64,000 nt of DNA. Source: Luteococcus sp038433155. GTDB taxonomy: Bacteria > Actinomycetota > Actinomycetes > Propionibacteriales > Propionibacteriaceae. Both the position numbers and the translations under genes were made by a program. Each line of letters begins with the position of its first letter. Positions within the stretch are counted from its first letter, which is position 1. Location of the stretch: assembly GCF_038433155.1 (NCBI RefSeq), contig NZ_JBCDMW010000019.1, positions 62,001 through 126,000 of the forward strand, read 5' to 3'. A model generated the notes under the pieces. That model searched no databases. It saw nothing but the letters and a program-made list of their open reading frames with translations, and was not told the origin of the DNA. This document shows positions 47,084 to 55,852 of this stretch, piece after piece.

Positions 47084-48742
47084 TCAGACCCGCGCCGCCA
47101 TCCCGGCGGACCAGGTCTTGTAGCCACCGTCCAGGTTCCGGGCACCCGGGCGGCCGGCCGCGGCCAGGATCTGCGCGGCGATGTGTCCCCGGATCCCGAC
47201 GGCACAGTGCACCACCAGCTCACCCGGGGGCAGCTCACCCAGCCGGTCTCGCAGCTCGTCGACCGGGATCAGGATGGCGCCCGGGATGGCGCCGGCGTCG
47301 AACTCCCCCTGGGTGCGCACGTCCACCAGCGTGGCGCCGCCCTGCTGCGCGGCCGCCACCTCATGCCACTGGATGTTGCGGCTCAGGCCGGTGGCCAGAT
47401 TCTCCGCGACGAAGCCCAGCATGTTGACCGGGTCCTTGGCGGATCCGAACTGCGGCGCATAGGCCAGCTCCAGCTCGGCCAGGTCGCTGGCCTTCAGGCC
47501 GCCGGCCATGGCTGTGGCGATCACGTCAATCCGCTTGTCCACGCCGTCCGGACCGACGCCCTGGGCGCCCAGGATCTCGTCGGTCTGCTCGTCGATCAGC
47601 AGTTTGAGTGCCATCTGCTGCGCGCCCGGATAGTACCCGGCGTGCTGCACGGGGTGGGTGTGGATGATCCGGTGCTTGCGCCCGGCCGCCACCAGCCGCT
47701 TCTCATTCCAGCCGACGCTGGCCACCTGCAGCCCGAAGACGCCGACGATGGCGGTGCCCAGCACGGGGCGGCTGGTCACCTGGCGGCCGGCAATCAGGTC
47801 CGCCACCCGGCGGCCCTGCAGGTTGGCGGTCTGGGCCAGCGGCACCAGGGTGGGGCCGCCGTCGATGGCGTCGATCTTCTCCGCCGCGTCGCCCACCGCA
47901 TAGATGTCCGGATCACTGGTGCGGAAGTGCTCGTCGACGACGATCCCACCGCGCTCGCCGGTGGCCAGGCCGGCCTCCCGAGCCAGGGTGGACTCCGGCT
48001 TCACGCCGATCGCCGCCACCACCAGCTGGGCGTCCAGCCGGTTCCCGTCGGACAGCTCGACGTCGTCCTCACCGATGGCCTTCACGGCCACCCCGAGCCG
48101 CAGGTCGACGCCGGATTCCCGCAGCCGGGCGTGCACCGGGGCCACCATCTCCGGGTCCAGCGGGGCCATCACCTGCTCGGTGGCCTCCACCAGCGCCACC
48201 CGGATGCCCTTGTGCACCAGGTTCTCGGCCATCTCGACGCCGATGAAGCCGCCGCCGATCACCACTGCGCTGGTCACGTCATCGGTCAGGGCGGCGATGA
48301 TCGCGTCGGTGTCCTCCACATTGCGCAGGCCCAGCGCCCGCTCGATCCCGGGCAACGGGGGACGCACCGGGCTGGCGCCGGGGGCCAGCACCAGCTTGTC
48401 GTAGCCCAGTTCCCGCTCGGTGCCGTCGGCCAGGTTGCGCACGACGACGACATGCCGGCCCGGGTGGAGGGCGACGGCCTCGGTGCGGACGTGGACGTCG
48501 ATGTCGAAGCGGGCCTTGATGGCCTCGGGGGTCTGCAGCAGGGCGCTGCGCTGCTCGATCACGCCGCCGATGTGGTACGGCAGGCCGCAGTTGGCGAAGG
48601 AGATGTTGCCGCTGCGCTCCACCACGGTGATGCGGGCGTTTCCGTCGAGCCGACGAAGACGAGCGGCCGCCGACATGCCCGCGGCGACGCCTCCGATGAT
48701 CACGATGCTCAGGGGGGTGATGTCCAGGTCCTTGGTGTCCAT
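47084..48742 (-). CDS. CoA-disulfide reductase-rhodanese fusion
   Basis: The 552-residue flavoprotein has FAD motif GGVAAGMSAAARLRR, the CoADR redox cysteine in SFANCGLPYHIGG, NAD motif VIGGGFIGVEMAENL and a dimerisation domain. A C-terminal rhodanese domain (about 455-552) has active loop HCAVGIR. Such fusions reduce CoA polysulfides or persulfides with NAD(P)H. The gene is divergent from a Cys-rich protein and a CstR-like regulator, with a shared palindrome. The -10 box (TAGACT) lies about 6 nt from the ATG, suggesting a leaderless message. Confidence 0.93.
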   Translation of the reverse strand: MDTKDLDITPLSIVIIGGVAAGMSAAARLRRLDGNARITVVERSGNISFANCGLPYHIGGVIEQRSALLQTPEAIKARFDIDVHVRTEAVALHPGRHVVVVRNLADGTERELGYDKLVLAPGASPVRPPLPGIERALGLRNVEDTDAIIAALTDDVTSAVVIGGGFIGVEMAENLVHKGIRVALVEATEQVMAPLDPEMVAPVHARLRESGVDLRLGVAVKAIGEDDVELSDGNRLDAQLVVAAIGVKPESTLAREAGLATGERGGIVVDEHFRTSDPDIYAVGDAAEKIDAIDGGPTLVPLAQTANLQGRRVADLIAGRQVTSRPVLGTAIVGVFGLQVASVGWNEKRLVAAGRKHRIIHTHPVQHAGYYPGAQQMALKLLIDEQTDEILGAQGVGPDGVDKRIDVIATAMAGGLKASDLAELELAYAPQFGSAKDPVNMLGFVAENLATGLSRNIQWHEVAAAQQGGATLVDVRTQGEFDAGAIPGAILIPVDELRDRLGELPPGELVVHCAVGIRGHIAAQILAAAGRPGARNLDGGYKTWSAGMAARV

Positions 48743-48752
48743 GGCTTGAGTC

Positions 48753-48770
48753 TATACCCCCAGGGGTATA
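48753..48770. promoter_or_regulatory. CsoR/CstR-type operator in a divergent promoter
   Basis: TATACCCC-CA-GGGGTATA is a perfect 8-bp-arm palindrome, typical of CsoR/CstR boxes. Rightward TTGAGT (48746-48751) and TAAAGT (48769-48774) are 17 nt apart. Leftward TTCACT (complement of 48772-48777) and TAGACT (complement of 48749-48754) are also 17 nt apart. The operator covers both spacers. Confidence 0.85.
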
Positions 48771-48841
48771 AAGTGAAGGGCGTCGAGGCCTTCCCCGCCA
48801 GTCTTCACCGCCTCCGGGCGGACCACCAGAAGGAGAACACC

Positions 48842-49003
48842 ATGTGCCGTCCCGTCACCTGCAAGACCTGCGGCAAAACCACCTGGGCCGGCTGCGGCCA
48901 GCACATCGCCCGGGTCAAGGCCGCCGTCCCCGCTGGCCAGTGGTGCGGCGGCCACCCGGACCAGCCGAAGACGAGCCTGCTTGGCCGGCTGCTCGGAAAG
49001 TGA
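48842..49003 (+). CDS. Small Cys-rich zinc-finger-like protein
   Basis: The 53-residue protein starts MCRPVTCKTCGKTTWAGCGQ after an AAGGAG site. Cysteines at 2, 7, 10, 18 and 35 with His21 and His38 suggest a metal- or persulfide-binding mini-protein (C-x2-C-x7-C-x2-H). Similar small proteins are common in actinobacteria but I know no assigned role. It is first of two genes rightward from the CstR-type operator. Confidence 0.75.
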   Translation: MCRPVTCKTCGKTTWAGCGQHIARVKAAVPAGQWCGGHPDQPKTSLLGRLLGK

Positions 49004-49059
49004 TTGGATCACCCCCACCGGCTGGCAACCAGCCAGTCGTCGATCATGAGGAGCCCACG

Positions 49060-49323
49060 GTGCAGATTCCCTCCGAAGACCTTGATGCCGTCCTGAAGCG
49101 GCTGCGCCGCGCCCAGGGCCAGCTGGGCGCCGTGATCCGGATGATCGAGGAGGAACGGGACTGCCGCGAGGTGCTGACCCAGCTCTCGGCCTGCAGCAAG
49201 GCAGTGGACCGGGCCGGCTTCGCCCTGATCTCCACCGGCATGCAGCGCTGCCTGGCCGAGGAGAATCCCGACCGCCAGGCAGACCTGGCCGCCATGGAGA
49301 AGCTCTTCCTCTCCCTGGCCTAA
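49060..49323 (+). CDS. CsoR/CstR-family (DUF156) repressor, CstR-like
   Basis: The 87-residue four-helix repressor starts at a GTG after GAGGAG. It keeps the two key cysteines (ERDCREVL and MQRCLAE). The position of the copper-binding histidine of CsoR is occupied by glycine (ISTGMQRC). That C-C pattern without His is the one used by CstR persulfide sensors. The target is inferred to be the CCCC-GGGG palindrome controlling the CoA-disulfide reductase-rhodanese and its own operon. Confidence 0.88.
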   Translation: MQIPSEDLDAVLKRLRRAQGQLGAVIRMIEEERDCREVLTQLSACSKAVDRAGFALISTGMQRCLAEENPDRQADLAAMEKLFLSLA

Positions 49324-49337
49324 TGGTCTGACCAAAC

Positions 49338-49383
49338 AAGTGTGGATGGTACCCACCGACATCGGTGGGTACCATCCACACTT
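49338..49383. terminator. 46-nt near-total palindrome after the CstR-like gene
   Basis: 22-nt arms 49338-49359 and 49362-49383 are perfectly complementary, separated by CA only. It lies 14 nt after the regulator stop, is followed by TTGTGT and precedes the permease gene. Termination is the simplest reading; a cruciform or protein site is possible. Confidence 0.65.
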
Positions 49384-49431
49384 TGTGTGGGGACGCGGGA
49401 CCCGCAGCGGGGAGGACTAGGATCGTCGCCC

Positions 49432-50814
49432 ATGAGCGCAGCCGACCCCGCCACCGTCCCACCCGAGGCACCTGAAGGGCTGCACCGATCACTGAAGAAC
49501 CGGCACATCCAGCTGATCGCGCTGGGCGGGGCCATCGGCACCGGCCTGTTCTACGGCTCCAGCGCGGCGATCTCCATGGCGGGCCCGGCCATCCTGCTGG
49601 CCTACCTGGTGGGTGGCGCGGTGATCTTCTTGATCATGCGCGCCCTGGGCGAGATGAGCGTGCACACGCCGGTCTCCGGCGCCTTCAGCCACTACGCCTA
49701 TGCCAACTGGGGCGCCTTCCCCGGCTTCTTCTCGGGCTGGAACTACTGGTTCAACTACATCGCGGTCTCCATGGCGGAGCTGGTGGTGGTGGGCAGCTAT
49801 GTGCAGTTCTGGCTGCCGGGCGTGCCCGAGTGGGTCTCCAGCGCCGTCTTCCTGGTGCTGATCACCGCCGTCAACCTGATCAGCGTGAAGGCCTTCGGCG
49901 AGTTCGAGTTCTGGTTCGCCATCATCAAGGTGGTGGCGATCATCGCGATGATCCTGTTCGGGCTGGGGATCATCGTCTTCGGCTGGGGCAATGGCGGCGA
50001 CGCCACCGGGATCTCCAACCTGTGGGCGCACGGCGGCTTCTTCCCCACTGGCCCAACCGGTCTGGCAATGGCCATGGTGGTGGTGCTGTTCAGCTTCGGC
50101 GGCGTCGAACTGATCGGGATCGCGGCCGGGGAGGCCGACGACCCGCAGCGCTCCATCCCCAAGGCGATCAACCAGGTGGTGTACCGGATCCTGATCTTCT
50201 ACGTCGGCGCCATCTTCGTGATGCTGGCGCTCTTCCCGTGGAATGAGCTGGGCAAGAACGAGTCGCCCTTCGTGACCATCTTCTCCAAGCTGGGGATCGG
50301 GAGCGCCGCCACCCTGCTGAACGTCGTGGTGCTCACCGCCGCCGTCAGCGCCTACAACTCCGGGCTCTACTCCAACGGCCGGATGCTCTACTCGCTGGCC
50401 CGGCAGGGCAATGCGCCCGCGGTGCTGGCCCGGGTCAACCGCGCCGGCAGCCCCTGGGTGGGGGTGCTGGCCAGCTCCGCGGTCACCGCCATGGCCGTGC
50501 TGCTGAAATTCCTGCTGCCCGGCAAGGTCTTCCTCTATGTGATCTCCGTCGCGCTGATTGCCGGCATCTTCAACTGGACCATGATCGTGATCACCCAGCT
50601 GAGGTTCCGCAAGCGGCTGGGCCCCGACGAGGTCTCCCGGCTGGCCTTCCGGATGCCGCTCACCCCGTGGTCCAACTACCTGGTGCTGGCGGCGCTGGCC
50701 GCCGTCGTGGTGCTGATGGCCTTCATCCCGGACTACCGGGTGGCGCTCTACGTCGGACCCGCCTGGATCGCCCTGCTGGCATTGGCCCACAGCCTGCGCC
50801 GGCACCTGCGCTGA
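49432..50814 (+). CDS. Amino-acid permease (AAT/APC family)
   Basis: The 460-residue transporter has about 12 helices and the APC start motif LKNRHIQLIALGGAIGTGLFYGS. It also has the GEMSVHTPVSGAFSHYA segment and the FSFGGVELIGIAAGEADDP consensus of the AAT subfamily, which takes up amino acids with protons. The ATG at 49432 is preceded by a TAGGAT -10-like box at 49418-49423, so the message may have almost no leader. Substrate specificity cannot be assigned. Confidence 0.9.
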   Translation: MSAADPATVPPEAPEGLHRSLKNRHIQLIALGGAIGTGLFYGSSAAISMAGPAILLAYLVGGAVIFLIMRALGEMSVHTPVSGAFSHYAYANWGAFPGFFSGWNYWFNYIAVSMAELVVVGSYVQFWLPGVPEWVSSAVFLVLITAVNLISVKAFGEFEFWFAIIKVVAIIAMILFGLGIIVFGWGNGGDATGISNLWAHGGFFPTGPTGLAMAMVVVLFSFGGVELIGIAAGEADDPQRSIPKAINQVVYRILIFYVGAIFVMLALFPWNELGKNESPFVTIFSKLGIGSAATLLNVVVLTAAVSAYNSGLYSNGRMLYSLARQGNAPAVLARVNRAGSPWVGVLASSAVTAMAVLLKFLLPGKVFLYVISVALIAGIFNWTMIVITQLRFRKRLGPDEVSRLAFRMPLTPWSNYLVLAALAAVVVLMAFIPDYRVALYVGPAWIALLALAHSLRRHLR

Positions 50815-50879
50815 CTAGGACGTCCACGCAGCCGACGCCACTTTCGGAAGCCGTCACCGAACTGCAAGAATGAGCCCGT

Positions 50880-50913
50880 CGGGCCCCATGCGGTGCACCA
50901 CCGCTGGGGCCCG
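50880..50913. other. GC-rich hairpin upstream of thrE
   Basis: CGGGCCCCA-t-GCGGTG pairs with CACCGC-TGGGGCCCG across a 3-nt loop with one bulge. It lies 65 nt after the permease stop and 36 nt before the first thrE start. It may terminate permease mRNA or fold in the thrE leader. Confidence 0.5.
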
Positions 50914-50948
50914 TTGCGCATCCCCAGAACCGTTCGCAGGAGTACCGC

Positions 50949-52430
50949 ATGTCCCCCGCCAGCACGCGCCTCGCCCGAGCCTCCCGGTCCGTGGCCCGTG
51001 CCTACCGCAGCAAGCGTCGCGAGGAGGCACAGACCGACGAAACCGACGTCGAGGCCGTCCGCGCGCGGGCCATCGTCGCCCTGTCCATGCGCGCCGCGGA
51101 CATGATGCTCTCCTCCGGTTCGACGGCAGCCCGGGCCACCCGGCTGGTGCTGAGCATCTGCAAGCACTACGGGCTTCCCGCCCAGGTGGACATCACCTAC
51201 ACCCGGATCATGATCAGCTACGAACCGTCGGCGGCCGGCGACCCGATCACCGTGATGCGGATGGTCAAGTCCGGAAGCATCGACTATGACCGGCTGACCC
51301 GTGTCGAGAGCCTGATCCAGGCCATGACCGCCGACGCTCTCGAGATCCCCGTGATGTTCAACCGCCTGCGCAACATCCGGCGTGAACCACGCACCTACCG
51401 GGCGTGGGTCCTGCACGGAGCGGCGGCCATGATGGGGGGCGGGATTGCGATGCTGCTCGGCGGCAACCGGGCCGACGTCATCCTGTCGATGCTGGCCACC
51501 ATCACCGCGGAATTCATCCGCAGCAACATGGACCGGCGCGGCATGAACACCTTCTTCACCCAGGTGGCGGCCGCCTCCGGGGCTGCCATCGTCGGTCTGG
51601 TCGCGATGACCGGGCGTTCCCTGCTTCCCGAAGGGCTGCAGCAGGCCTCTCCCGGGCTGGTGGTGGCCGCGGGAATGGTGCCGCTGATGGCCGGCCTGGG
51701 CATCGTCACGACCGCCGGCGACGCCATCGACGCCTACTACATGAGCGCCGGGAGCCGTTTGGTCGAGGTCTTCGTGCTCACCTCCGGAATCGTGCTGGGA
51801 CTGATCGCGACGCTCTCGATGGGCCTATGGCTGGGGGTACCCAGCTATCTGGCCCCCATCGAGGGCTTCGCGGCCACCGGGCTGGCGCAGGTGGTGGCGG
51901 CGGGCATCATCGCCGCCAGTTTCGGGGTGCTGTGCAACATGGGTCCGCGTTCCATGTTGGCGGCCACTGCCCTCGGTGTGACGGGCCAGCTGGTCTACAT
52001 GGCCTCCGCGGCGCTGACCACCTCCACTCCCGCTCGCTCCGGGCTGGCCGCGGTCGGCGTCGGCCTGGTGGCCCGGCTGGTCACGACGCCGCTTCGGATC
52101 CCCGTCGTCGCCCTGATCAGCACCGGGGTTGCCCCCTTGATGCCCGGTCTACTGCTCTACCGCGGCATCTTCGGCCTGGTCTCCGACATGCCCGCCGGTT
52201 CCGGGGGGATCCCCACCCCCGGCAACGATCCACAGTCCTTGCTGCTGAAGTGCCTGATGACCGGCGCCGCACTGGCCGTCGGGTCCAGTTTCGGCGCCGC
52301 GCTGGGCAATACCGGCCTGAGGTTGGTCACCAAGGGGACCGTCCGGCGGCCGATCAGGGCCAATGGCGATGGCTCCGGCTTCCGGCGTCGGCGCGCCACT
52401 CCGCCGGCGGAACGATCCTCAATCTCCTGA
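50949..52430 (+). CDS. thrE: Threonine/serine exporter, ThrE family, copy 1
   Basis: The 493-residue membrane protein has an N-terminal cytoplasmic domain (about residues 35-150). It contains SSGSTAARATRLVLSICKHYG and the ITYTRIMISYE strand, then about ten hydrophobic helices. This is the fused ThrE/DUF1212 type of corynebacteria, which exports threonine and serine. The basic C-terminal tail (RRRRATPP) is cytoplasmic. A paralogue follows in tandem after a terminator. Confidence 0.87.
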   Translation: MSPASTRLARASRSVARAYRSKRREEAQTDETDVEAVRARAIVALSMRAADMMLSSGSTAARATRLVLSICKHYGLPAQVDITYTRIMISYEPSAAGDPITVMRMVKSGSIDYDRLTRVESLIQAMTADALEIPVMFNRLRNIRREPRTYRAWVLHGAAAMMGGGIAMLLGGNRADVILSMLATITAEFIRSNMDRRGMNTFFTQVAAASGAAIVGLVAMTGRSLLPEGLQQASPGLVVAAGMVPLMAGLGIVTTAGDAIDAYYMSAGSRLVEVFVLTSGIVLGLIATLSMGLWLGVPSYLAPIEGFAATGLAQVVAAGIIAASFGVLCNMGPRSMLAATALGVTGQLVYMASAALTTSTPARSGLAAVGVGLVARLVTTPLRIPVVALISTGVAPLMPGLLLYRGIFGLVSDMPAGSGGIPTPGNDPQSLLLKCLMTGAALAVGSSFGAALGNTGLRLVTKGTVRRPIRANGDGSGFRRRRATPPAERSSIS

Positions 52431-52435
52431 CCGCT

Positions 52436-52460
52436 CACCCCTCGGGGTGGTTTCGTATTT
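52436..52460 (+). terminator. Terminator after the first thrE
   Basis: CACCCC-TC-GGGGTG is followed directly by GTTTCGTATTT, a small intrinsic terminator 6 nt past the stop. Confidence 0.65.
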
Positions 52461-52524
52461 CACAACCAATGAAAGACTGTGCGGCCGTGCGCACCGCGCG
52501 CCGACGATTCCCCCGGGGAGGGTC

Positions 52525-53922
52525 ATGTCCGAGTCAGTCGCCTCACAGGGCCAGGGCCCTGCCTCCAATGCCGCCGAGACGGCACGCGAGGAGATGGACC
52601 TGCTGCCCGACGTCGACGTGCCCGATGGCCGGGCCCGAGCGATCACCGAACTGGCGGTACGGGTGGGGGAACTGGCGCTCAGGTCCGGATCCAGTGCCGC
52701 CCGAACCGAGGCCCTCATCCGTAGGGTGTCGCAGGCCTTCGGGCTGCCGGTGCAGTTGGACGTGACCTATTCGCGGATCCTGCTCAGCTATGAACCGCTG
52801 GGCGCGGCCACCCCGATCACCATCATGCGCTCCGTCGCCTCCACCCAGATCGACTATGACCGGTTGGAGCGGGTGGAGAACCTGGTCACGCTCGTGCGGC
52901 GCGGGGAACTTGACGTGGAGACCGCCACCGCCCGTCTCAACCATCTCGTGGCCGCACCCTACGCCCACCCCCGATGGTTCGGGCGGTTGGCGGCATGCCT
53001 CCTGGGTGCCACCATCGCCCTGCTGATCGGCGGCAACGGCACTGACATGGCCGTCGGTGCGGTGTCCACATTGTTGGTGGACGAGGCGCGCCAGCAACTG
53101 GAACGTTGGAGCCCGGGCAGCTTCTTCACCACCGCGGTCTGTGCCGCGATCCCCACCACGTTGGCGGTGCTGGCCCTCGCGGTGCAGCGCTGGATCCCGT
53201 CATGGGTGCCGCCAATGGACCCCTCCTTGGTGATCGCCGCCGGCATGGTCTCCCTCCTGGCGGGGATGGGGACCGTCGCCGCCGCGGGCGACGCCATCGA
53301 CGGCAGTTTCCTGGGTGCCGGGGCGCGGACCGTCGAGGTGGTGGTCACCACCGGCGGCATCGTGTTGGGGCTGGTGACGACGCTGTGGCTCGCACGCGTC
53401 CTCGGAGTCACCACCCAGCTGGAGCCCGGCGCCAGCCAGAACCCCAACCACCTGTCACAGCTGGTCTGCTCCGCCCTGGTGGCGTTGGCCTTCGGAGTCC
53501 GCTTCACGATGCGCGCCAAGGCCCTGGCCATCACCACGGCGCTGGGGCTGCTGCTGTGGACCAGTTACCTGGCGGCCGGCTGGGCGACGGGCTCCCACCC
53601 GGCGCGCGTTGCAATCGCCGCCTTGGTGGTGGGATTCGTCGCGCGAATGCTGGTGCACTGGTTGCACACTCCCCTGGTGGCCCTCACCTCCACCGCCGTC
53701 GCCGCGCTGATGCCCGGCGTGATGCTCTACCGCGGCGTCTTCGCCATCACCGACGAGAATCCGGTGGACGCCACCTGGCTGCTGCTCGGGTCCACCTATG
53801 TGGCCATCGGCCTGGCGGCCGGCACCAGCTTCGGTGCGATGCTGGCGGCCCTGGTGCTCTATCACCGTCGGGACACGGACCCGTCGGAGCCATTCGCCCT
53901 GGTGGAACAGGCGCACGGCTGA
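52525..53922 (+). CDS. Threonine/serine exporter, ThrE family, copy 2
   Basis: The 465-residue paralogue of the upstream gene shares the domain order and motifs (RSGSSAARTEALIRRVSQAFG, VTYSRILLSYE, AGDAID, LMPGVMLYRG). It diverges widely elsewhere. The ATG at 52525 follows GGGGAGGGTC. The separate terminator and start suggest independent expression. Either a second substrate or a hetero-oligomer with copy 1 is possible. Confidence 0.86.
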   Translation: MSESVASQGQGPASNAAETAREEMDLLPDVDVPDGRARAITELAVRVGELALRSGSSAARTEALIRRVSQAFGLPVQLDVTYSRILLSYEPLGAATPITIMRSVASTQIDYDRLERVENLVTLVRRGELDVETATARLNHLVAAPYAHPRWFGRLAACLLGATIALLIGGNGTDMAVGAVSTLLVDEARQQLERWSPGSFFTTAVCAAIPTTLAVLALAVQRWIPSWVPPMDPSLVIAAGMVSLLAGMGTVAAAGDAIDGSFLGAGARTVEVVVTTGGIVLGLVTTLWLARVLGVTTQLEPGASQNPNHLSQLVCSALVALAFGVRFTMRAKALAITTALGLLLWTSYLAAGWATGSHPARVAIAALVVGFVARMLVHWLHTPLVALTSTAVAALMPGVMLYRGVFAITDENPVDATWLLLGSTYVAIGLAAGTSFGAMLAALVLYHRRDTDPSEPFALVEQAHG

Positions 53923-54041
53923 TCCCGCGCCCGCCCGATCCACAGCCTGCTGACAGGTCTGCGACAGGGGCGCCCCAGCCCACGTCGCCATGGTGGTTGC
54001 TGCCCGGCAGAAGGACTGCCGGTCAGAACCAGGAGTGAACC

Positions 54042-54659
54042 ATGCCCGACAAGAAGAAGGCCGCAACCTTTGCCAGCGTCGCGGTCGCCGGCCTGATCGT
54101 TGCCGGTGGCGCCACCGCGGCCCTGAACGCGAATGCCGAGACCACCACCCCCACCAATGGCTCCGGCTACGGCGCCCCGGCCGGTCATGGCCAAGGTGGT
54201 GGCGGTGAGCAGGGGGGCCGCGGAGGGCACGGGATGCGGGGCACCGAGGTGACCGGCGACGAACTCACCAAGGTCACCAACGCCATCAAGGCCAAGGACT
54301 CCGCCTTCGCCGTCGACCACGTCATGAAGGACACCGACGGCAACTACCACGTGATGGGCACCAAGAGCGGCAACCGCACCGGCTATGAGGTCAGCAAGGA
54401 CCTCAAGACCATCACCGCCCACACCGTGGGTGAGCGTGACGGCAAGGGCGGCCATCAGCACACCGCAGCCACCGCGGACGAGACCGCCGAGGTCACGGCC
54501 GCCGTCAAGGCCAAGGACGCCGCGGTGACCGTGGAGAGCGTGCAGAAGGACCCCGACGGTTCCTATGACGTGCGCGGCACCAAGGCTGGCAGCGAGGTGA
54601 TGGTGGAGGTCTCCAAGGATCTCAAGACCATCGAGGTGCGCACCGACGGCCCCCGCTGA
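54042..54659 (+). CDS. Secreted protein with two PepSY-like repeats
   Basis: The 205-residue protein has a signal peptide (KKKAATFASVAVAGLIVAGG, cleavage near NANA), a Gly/His/Gln-rich linker (40-66) and two repeats of about 58 residues (70-130 and 146-204). Each reads E-x-VT-A-KAKD-V-D-DG-Y-V-GTK-VSKDLKTI. This resembles PepSY-type propeptide/inhibitor modules. Function unknown. CAGGAG precedes the ATG and a strong terminator follows. Confidence 0.75.
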   Translation: MPDKKKAATFASVAVAGLIVAGGATAALNANAETTTPTNGSGYGAPAGHGQGGGGEQGGRGGHGMRGTEVTGDELTKVTNAIKAKDSAFAVDHVMKDTDGNYHVMGTKSGNRTGYEVSKDLKTITAHTVGERDGKGGHQHTAATADETAEVTAAVKAKDAAVTVESVQKDPDGSYDVRGTKAGSEVMVEVSKDLKTIEVRTDGPR

Positions 54660-54682
54660 CCACTCGCACGCGACGAAGCCAC

Positions 54683-54720
54683 GCTGCCGGCCAGAACTCC
54701 TCTGGCCGGCAGCCTTCTTT
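54683..54720 (+). terminator. Intrinsic terminator
   Basis: GCTGCCGGCCAGA and TCTGGCCGGCAGC form a perfect 13-bp stem with a 5-nt loop, followed by CTTCTTT. Confidence 0.85.
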
Positions 54721-54761
54721 CCCGGGTTGGCCCTTGGCCCTTGTCCGCAGCACACTGGAGC

Positions 54762-55529
54762 ATGGCCACACCCGCTTCACCCCATACCAGCCAGCCCCGC
54801 ACCGCATCCCGCTCAGGGATCGGTTTCGGGCAACTGGGCCGTGGGGAGAAGATCATCACCACCCTGCTGCTCACCCTGTGGCTGCTGAGCATCCTGGGCA
54901 CTCTCTGGGCTGTGCCCCAGCGAGCCACCGTCGCGGAGGCGGAGGCAGCGATCACGGGGCATCGGGTGACCTCCACCACGCGACAGCAGGAGCAGCCCGA
55001 CGGAGTGCTGGGCCAGTTGCTGGGCACCAGTTTCCAGGGGGGAACGGATGCGTCCTCGGATACGGGTGAGTACCTGGAGTGGACGGATGCGCTGCACCGC
55101 CACCACTGGATCCCGCTGGCGGAAGTGGCGCCAGTCGCGGCCAAACACGCGGACCCAGACATCAGCTACGGCGAACCCAGACCCACGGGGCTGGAGCTCG
55201 CCTACCTCCAGTTCAGCGAACACCGCGACCCCATGCACAACACCTACGTCACCTGGGAATACCTGCCCGCTATGGCGCTGGGGGTGATGGAGTTCGGTCT
55301 GGTGATCGCCGGTGCCGCCCGACGGGGAACCCGCTGGTTCTGGTTCTGGATCTTGCTGATGCCCGGGCTCCCGCTGGATGCGGGTCTGCTGGCCTATGTG
55401 TGGGCCGAGATCCTGGGCCGTGGCCCAGTTCGGGTCCGTCGGCTGAGCGGCTACGACGGCTTCCTGTTCTGCCTGCTGGTCAAGATCGTGGTGGAGATGG
55501 GGCTGGTCGCGGGTCAGGCCCTGATCTGA
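54762..55529 (+). CDS. Predicted membrane protein, unknown function
   Basis: The 255-residue protein has one helix near residues 35-52, a roughly 110-residue probable extracellular segment rich in H/D/T, and three C-terminal helices (YLPAMALGVMEFGLVIAGAA, FWFWILLMPGLPLDAGLLAYV, FLFCLLVKIVVEMGLVAG). I do not recognise the family. The ATG at 54762 has TGGAG just upstream. It is convergent with fixX 23 nt away, with no clear terminator between. Confidence 0.6.
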   Translation: MATPASPHTSQPRTASRSGIGFGQLGRGEKIITTLLLTLWLLSILGTLWAVPQRATVAEAEAAITGHRVTSTTRQQEQPDGVLGQLLGTSFQGGTDASSDTGEYLEWTDALHRHHWIPLAEVAPVAAKHADPDISYGEPRPTGLELAYLQFSEHRDPMHNTYVTWEYLPAMALGVMEFGLVIAGAARRGTRWFWFWILLMPGLPLDAGLLAYVWAEILGRGPVRVRRLSGYDGFLFCLLVKIVVEMGLVAGQALI

Positions 55530-55552
55530 CGCTTCCGACGCCTCACCCTCCT

Positions 55553-55852
55553 CTAGCCATGGCGATACTCGACTCCCATTGTCGGCTGCGGAAACTCCCA
55601 GCGGGACAAGGCCTTGCCGAGGCTCACGACCCGGCAGGTTCCACATTCCAGGCAGCCCGCGTGGTCAAAGGTCTTGTTGCCTTCGGCGTCGCGCTTGTAC
55701 AAGGCTGCTGGACAGACCAACACGAGTTTGTCGAACTCCTCGTCACTGGGCTCGTCCACCATCACGATGTGTGGGTGGTCCTCGTCGACGTTGTACTTGT
55801 TCGACGCCAGGTAGGCGTCCACGTTGACCGTGATCGGTTCGATGTGTTTCAC
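55553..55852 (-). CDS. fixX: Ferredoxin-like protein FixX
   Basis: The 99-residue Fe-S protein is the last gene of the operon. Cluster ligands are in LVCPAALY and GCLECGTCRVV, as in FixX. FixX works with FixC to pass low-potential electrons from FixAB. The ATG overlaps the fixC stop by 4 nt. Confidence 0.94.
   Translation of the reverse strand: MKHIEPITVNVDAYLASNKYNVDEDHPHIVMVDEPSDEEFDKLVLVCPAALYKRDAEGNKTFDHAGCLECGTCRVVSLGKALSRWEFPQPTMGVEYRHG

Noticed and set aside
49338..49383. T-box or other amino-acid riboswitch before the permease
   Set aside because: The palindrome has no specifier loop, no conserved T-box sequence and no alternative antiterminator; it is a single complete fold-back.
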